Shown in pieces: positions 60,755-64,000 of a stretch of 64,000 bases of DNA. Below the pieces are notes generated by a model. That model was not told where the DNA came from, did no database searches, and saw only the letters and a program-made list of their open reading frames with translations. A program made the position numbers and the translations under genes. Source of the DNA: Luteococcus sp048595755 (GTDB taxonomy: Bacteria > Actinomycetota > Actinomycetes > Propionibacteriales > Propionibacteriaceae); assembly GCF_048595755.1 (NCBI RefSeq), contig NZ_CP184360.1, positions 186,001-250,000 on the forward strand. The letters run 5' to 3'. The first letter of the stretch is position 1, and each line of letters opens with the position of its first letter.

Positions 60755-61705
60755 GTGACCCGAAAGCCCAAGCACGAGGCCGCCGCAGAGGATCATACGG
60801 CCCTCGACCGCGCCGTCCAGCTCGTGGAGCAGGTTCTGGGAGTCACCAACCCGGTCCTTGGTCAGGCAGTCAAGGCTGCGGACAATGCCCGCCGCAATGC
60901 CAGCGAGCAGGTGGCGCCCCTGGCCGAGCAGGCCAAGCACACCGCCGCCACGAAGGTCGCTCCCCTGGCCGCCACGGCCGCTGCCGTCGGCGCCGCCAAG
61001 AAGGAGCAGCTGCAGCCCCACCTCGACACCGTCGCAGAGAAGGTGCAGCCCGCCGCCGAGCAGGCGCGTCAGAAGGTCCAGGACGACCTGGTTCCCCAGC
61101 TGATGGAACTGCTCCACCAGGCCGAGAACCATCCCGCCGTGAGCGAGGCCTCCTCCCGCAGCGCCGCGGCCGCCGCCGCCCTGCGTGGTGAGCTGGAACT
61201 GCCCCAGAAGAAGAAGCGCAACGTGGGCAGCACCGTCGCCAAGGTTGCTGCCGGCGGCGCCCTGCTGGCCGCCGCTGCCGTGGCCGTGCGACAGTTCCTC
61301 GCCTCCGGCGACGACGCGTGGACCGCCCACCAGCCCAGCACTGCCTACCGCAACGACGCCCAGGACGCGACTTCCGACGACGCCACCCTGGATCGCGCGG
61401 AGACCGAGCCCGCGGGTCCCGCCGACGTGGAGAGCGAGCCCCACCCCCAGGAGCAGATGAGCGCCGAGGGTGGGCCCGTCGCCGACGCCGAGACCACGGC
61501 GGAGGACCTTGCCGTGCTGAACGACTACGGCACGGGTTCCTACGTGGGTGAGGAGCCGCCCGCCGGCTACCGCATCAAGGGCAATGAGCGTTCGATGAAG
61601 TACCACACCGACGATTCCGCCGGTTACGAGCGCACCATCGCCGACGTGTGGTTCAACTCCGTCGAGGCTGCCGAGAAGGCCGGGTTCACCCGCGCCGAGG
61701 GCTGA
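60755..61705 (+). CDS. Ala-rich membrane-associated protein with sunset-like C-terminal motif
   Basis: A 316-residue protein, not assigned to a known function. N-terminal two thirds are Ala/Gln/Lys-rich helices (TAATKVAPLAATAAAVGAAK), with one hydrophobic helix near residue 165 (VAKVAAGGALLAAAAVAV), then an acidic low-complexity region and a compact C-terminal module (YRIKGNERSMKYHT, TIADVWFNSVEAAEKAGF). That module also occurs at the ends of other actinobacterial proteins, some ribosomal. GTG 60755 has GGAGG upstream; a leaderless GTG at 60713 would add 14 residues. Confidence 0.75.
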   Translation: MTRKPKHEAAAEDHTALDRAVQLVEQVLGVTNPVLGQAVKAADNARRNASEQVAPLAEQAKHTAATKVAPLAATAAAVGAAKKEQLQPHLDTVAEKVQPAAEQARQKVQDDLVPQLMELLHQAENHPAVSEASSRSAAAAAALRGELELPQKKKRNVGSTVAKVAAGGALLAAAAVAVRQFLASGDDAWTAHQPSTAYRNDAQDATSDDATLDRAETEPAGPADVESEPHPQEQMSAEGGPVADAETTAEDLAVLNDYGTGSYVGEEPPAGYRIKGNERSMKYHTDDSAGYERTIADVWFNSVEAAEKAGFTRAEG

Positions 61706-61734
61706 TCGAGGGACACGACACACGATTTATCGAC

Positions 61735-61771
61735 ACGAGGGTCCGCTTCCCATCGGGAAGCGGACCCTCGT
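61735..61771 (+). terminator. Long hairpin terminator
   Basis: Perfect 17-bp stem (61735-61751 with 61755-61771), loop ATC, 30 bases after the stop at 61705 and followed by CCATTT. Confidence 0.75.
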
Positions 61772-61878
61772 CCATTTCGCGCGGACCTCGATGTTGTCAC
61801 GGTGTTGTCCCGTTGTTGTCCTGCACGCTCGGCGACCCCTCCTGGGGCCAGACTTGGGACAACCCCACACCTCGGCCC

Positions 61879-61884
61879 CAGGAT
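61879..61884 (+). promoter_or_regulatory. -10-like element of the regulator-like gene (leaderless)
   Basis: CAGGAT seven bases before ATG 61892, same spacing as the other leaderless genes but with C in the first position. Confidence 0.35.
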
Positions 61885-61891
61885 CCACACC

Positions 61892-62374
61892 ATGACTGCG
61901 ACCGCGTCCACGCCCGACCACTGCCCCACCGATGACGGCTGGGTCCCCATCGCCCCCTTCCGCGCCCACTTCCAACGCACCGTCGAACAGAGCGGGCTGT
62001 CCGCCTTCACGGTGGGTCAGGTCTGCGGCATCACCCCCGCCACGGCTCGACGCCTCGCGGGCCCTGCGCGACGCGGCAAGGAACGAATCCGTTGGATCGA
62101 TGCCTGTGCGGTCTACCAGGTCACCGCCGCCACACTGGAAGGGATGCGACAGGAGCGCGTCGAGGCAGCCCGCAGCCGACGACGGCTGCGCCGCATGGTG
62201 CAGCAGGCCCCACTGGCCTGGGTGGCGGACTTCGGTGACTTCCGGGAGCAGGATCTGCGTCACATCGCCGAGGGACGTTGGCAGCAGTGCAGCCGGCTCA
62301 CCGAGGTCCGAATCCTGGCCCTGTCGCACCTGATCCTGGAATCGACCTCGGCCGTCGCGCAGCGAGCGGCATGA
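61892..62374 (+). CDS. Small basic helix-turn-helix-like protein, unknown function
   Basis: A 160-residue basic protein. The segment FTVGQVCGITPATARRLAG resembles a helix-turn-helix with a recognition helix, followed by RIRWIDACAVYQVTAATLEG and an Arg-rich helix (RSRRRLRRMVQQAP). No family recognised. ATG 61892 is chosen for its leaderless spacing. The last codon overlaps the peptidase start (ATGA), tying it to prepilin processing or to control of that gene. Confidence 0.55.
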   Translation: MTATASTPDHCPTDDGWVPIAPFRAHFQRTVEQSGLSAFTVGQVCGITPATARRLAGPARRGKERIRWIDACAVYQVTAATLEGMRQERVEAARSRRRLRRMVQQAPLAWVADFGDFREQDLRHIAEGRWQQCSRLTEVRILALSHLILESTSAVAQRAA

Positions 62375-63048
62375 GCGCAACCGAGCTCTGGCTCCCCCTT
62401 CTGGCGGGAGGAAGCGCATGGCTCACCACCCGGTGTCTGGTGCCAACGCTGCCCGAACCACCCGACGCACACCAGGACGGCTGGACCAAGACGCCCTACA
62501 GCCAATTGTCGGACGCCTCCGGGCAGTGGCTCTCGTGCCTGACGGGCGCCGCCGCGGGTCTGGTGGCCAGCGGCCAACCCCTGTGGCAGGCACCGCTGTT
62601 GCTCGTCCTCGCCGGCCCCACCGCCGCCCTCACGTTGGTCGATCTACGAACCACGTGGCTCCCGCTGCCACTGACCCGCCTGTGCTGGGCGTTGGCCCTC
62701 CCGGCCTGCGCCCTCACCGTGTCCCTGTCCGGCAAGGCCTTGCTCCCCTCTTTGCTGGCGGTGGTCGGCGCCGCGCTGCTCACCGGTGCGACCTTCTGGC
62801 TGCTGTGGCGGCTGGGTCTTGGTCTCGGCTTCGGCGACGTACGCCTGGCACCCCTGCTGGCGCTGGGCACCGCGAGCTGGTCATGGCAGGCCTGGTGGCT
62901 GGGTCTCCTGCTCGGCAGCCTCCTCGGCGCGCTGTGGGGGCTGGCGACGGCGGCCTGGCGCCGCTTCCGCCCCCACCCGATGGGCTCGACCTTCGCCTAC
63001 GGCCCCAGTCTGTGGCTGGGAGCCTGGTTGGCCCTGGCGCTGACCTGA
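62371..63048 (+). CDS. A24-family prepilin peptidase-like protein (peptidase domain only)
   Basis: A 225-residue polytopic membrane protein with about six helices. The two catalytic aspartates of A24 peptidases appear in LVDLRTTWLPLPL and GFGDVRLAPLL. The N-terminal methylase domain of PilD is missing, as in many actinobacterial TadV-type or archaeal enzymes. No pilin or pilus assembly gene is in the window, so the substrate is elsewhere. Ends in a strong hairpin shared with qcrB. Confidence 0.85.
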   Translation: MSATELWLPLLAGGSAWLTTRCLVPTLPEPPDAHQDGWTKTPYSQLSDASGQWLSCLTGAAAGLVASGQPLWQAPLLLVLAGPTAALTLVDLRTTWLPLPLTRLCWALALPACALTVSLSGKALLPSLLAVVGAALLTGATFWLLWRLGLGLGFGDVRLAPLLALGTASWSWQAWWLGLLLGSLLGALWGLATAAWRRFRPHPMGSTFAYGPSLWLGAWLALALT

Positions 63049-63090
63049 CAAGGCCGAGGGCCCCGGGAGATCCCGGGGCCCTCGGCCTTG
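63049..63090. terminator. Bidirectional hairpin between the peptidase gene and qcrB
   Basis: Perfect 20-bp stem CAAGGCCGAGGGCCCCGGGA (63049-63068) with its complement at 63071-63090 and a GA centre, located directly between two convergent genes. Confidence 0.75.
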
Positions 63091-63115
63091 TGGTTGCTTC
63101 GCGTCGACCGCTGAC

Positions 63116-64000
63116 TCAGTGCCTCGGCAGGGCCGGGGCCTCGTCGTCGTGGTCGTCGTGATGGTGCGCGTCCTCGATCTCCTCGGCGGTCGGCTTGGCG
63201 ATCTCGTCGCCCACCAGGAAGCGGCTCGCGCGGGCGCGACGCTTGCTGACGCCATCGGACTCGTCCAGCATGTCGTACTGCTTGTGCTGGGTGAGGGTGA
63301 AGGCCTCGTCCTCGCTGATCGGCACGTGCGCCTCGGAGTAGTTGCCCTCCGGGCTGCGCTCGATCTCGCCGCTCTCGGAGCCGTGCAGGACACGCTCGCG
63401 GTCACGACGCTGCAGCGACAGGCAGATTCGCTTGGTGAGGATGAAGGCGATCACCGGAGCGATGAAGACTGCCGCCCGCAGGAAGTAGGTGATCCCGTTG
63501 AGGCTCAGGCTGAAGGTGGTGGCAATGATGTCGTTCGAGCCACCCAGCCAGAACATCGCGTACAGGGTCATGCCGGCCACGCCCAGGGCAGTGCGCGTCG
63601 GCGCATTGCGGGGACGATCCAGCAGGTGGTGCTCTTCCTTGTCACCAGTGATCCACTGCTCGATGAAGGGGTAGACGCCCAGCACCACGAAGAGCGAGGT
63701 CAGCAGGCCGACGCCGGGCAGGAAGATGTTCCAGCTCCAGGTGGTGCCACCGATGTGGCTCTCCCAGTTCGGGACGATACGGATGGCACCCTCGACCCAG
63801 CCCATGTACCAGTCAGGCTGCGAGCCGGCGGTCACCTGGGCGGGGTTGTACGGGCCGAACTTCCACACCGGGTTGATCTGCATCAGACCACCCATCAGCA
63901 CGGTCACGCCGAAGACGACGAAGAAGAAGCCGCCGGCCTTGGCCATGTAGACGGGGAAGAGCGGGTAGCCGACCACGTTCTGCTCGGTCCGGCCGGGGCC
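63116..64000 (-). CDS. qcrB: Cytochrome bc1 complex cytochrome b subunit, C-terminal part (truncated by window edge)
   Basis: C-terminal 294 residues of QcrB, quinol-binding subunit of the actinobacterial bc1-aa3 supercomplex. The frame is open through base 64000 (GPGRTEQNVVGYPLFPVYMAK). Seen: NPAQVTAGSQPDWYMGWVEG (PDWY stands where PEWY, the Qo-site motif, is usual), RIVPNWESH, four to five membrane helices and a long hydrophilic C-terminal extension ending in a His/Asp-rich tail, typical of actinomycetes. The N-terminal haem-binding half lies outside. Confidence 0.95.
   Translation of the reverse strand, partial: GPGRTEQNVVGYPLFPVYMAKAGGFFFVVFGVTVLMGGLMQINPVWKFGPYNPAQVTAGSQPDWYMGWVEGAIRIVPNWESHIGGTTWSWNIFLPGVGLLTSLFVVLGVYPFIEQWITGDKEEHHLLDRPRNAPTRTALGVAGMTLYAMFWLGGSNDIIATTFSLSLNGITYFLRAAVFIAPVIAFILTKRICLSLQRRDRERVLHGSESGEIERSPEGNYSEAHVPISEDEAFTLTQHKQYDMLDESDGVSKRRARASRFLVGDEIAKPTAEEIEDAHHHDDHDDEAPALPRH

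Overview
The window is GC-rich, densely packed bacterial chromosome from an actinomycete. Evidence: a complete dcw (division and cell wall) cluster ending in sepF and wag31/divIVA, an ANTAR response regulator (PdtaR type), a PASTA-domain Ser/Thr kinase, class II DAHP synthase, DUF3040 and DUF6504 proteins, a mycobacterial-type LexA box (TCGAAC-N4-GTTCGA), a HelR/HelD-like RNA polymerase motor and a QcrB with an actinobacterial C-terminal extension. Gene order loosely follows the Mycobacterium tuberculosis Rv2145c-Rv2196 interval (wag31 ... mraZ ... idsA, pknL, aroG, acyltransferase, DEDD/GIY-YIG nuclease, qcrB), as I remember it. A member of the Propionibacteriales is my best guess; the genus cannot be fixed from sequence alone.

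Layout. 1-4.9 kb: the 5' part of polA diverging from a hotdog thioesterase, then pdtaR, tRNA-Leu(CAA), pyk, a RluA/RluD-type pseudouridine synthase and lspA. 4.85-24 kb: the dcw cluster on the minus strand, transcribed from mraZ towards divIVA: mraZ, rsmH, ftsL, ftsI, murE, murF, mraY, murD, ftsW, murG, murC, ftsQ, ftsZ, pgeF, sepF, divIVA, followed by a DksA/TraR-type zinc-finger gene. Many genes overlap by 1-11 bases, consistent with one long translationally coupled operon. MraZ boxes and a structured leader (possibly the mraW RNA motif) lie at its head. 24.3-28.8 kb: divergent moxR, DUF58 and tgpA operon, closed by a 42-bp perfect palindrome. 28.9-34.9 kb: DUF3040, then an SOS cassette DUF6504-dnaE2-dinB behind a perfect LexA box. 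35-40.2 kb: a helix-turn-helix regulator, a DUF4126 membrane protein coupled to a degenerate FAD/NAD-binding protein, and helR. 40.2-43.6 kb: accessory island with grpB, a DUF222/13E12 HNH gene and an IS110 insertion sequence. 43.7-57.7 kb: metF and idsA (divergent), thiE, PASTA kinase, metallo-hydrolase, alpha/beta hydrolase, threonine aldolase, aroG, a MacSR-like two-component pair, PlsC acyltransferase, esterase, small membrane protein, ROK glucokinase. 57.9-64 kb: DEDD/GIY-YIG nuclease, Lrp-type sensor, cyclophilin, an Ala-rich protein, a regulator-like gene coupled to an A24 prepilin peptidase, and the 3' part of qcrB.

Two themes run through the window. At least a dozen genes begin exactly seven (occasionally six) bases after a TANNNT hexamer with no Shine-Dalgarno sequence, which is the signature of leaderless mRNAs. 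Transcription units are often closed by very long GC-rich perfect hairpins without a U-tract. The most interesting accessory features are the IS110 element with a candidate bridge-RNA region, the SOS-controlled DnaE2 plus catalytically intact DinB pair without ImuA'/ImuB, and in-frame dispersed-repeat insertions inside both of those polymerase genes.
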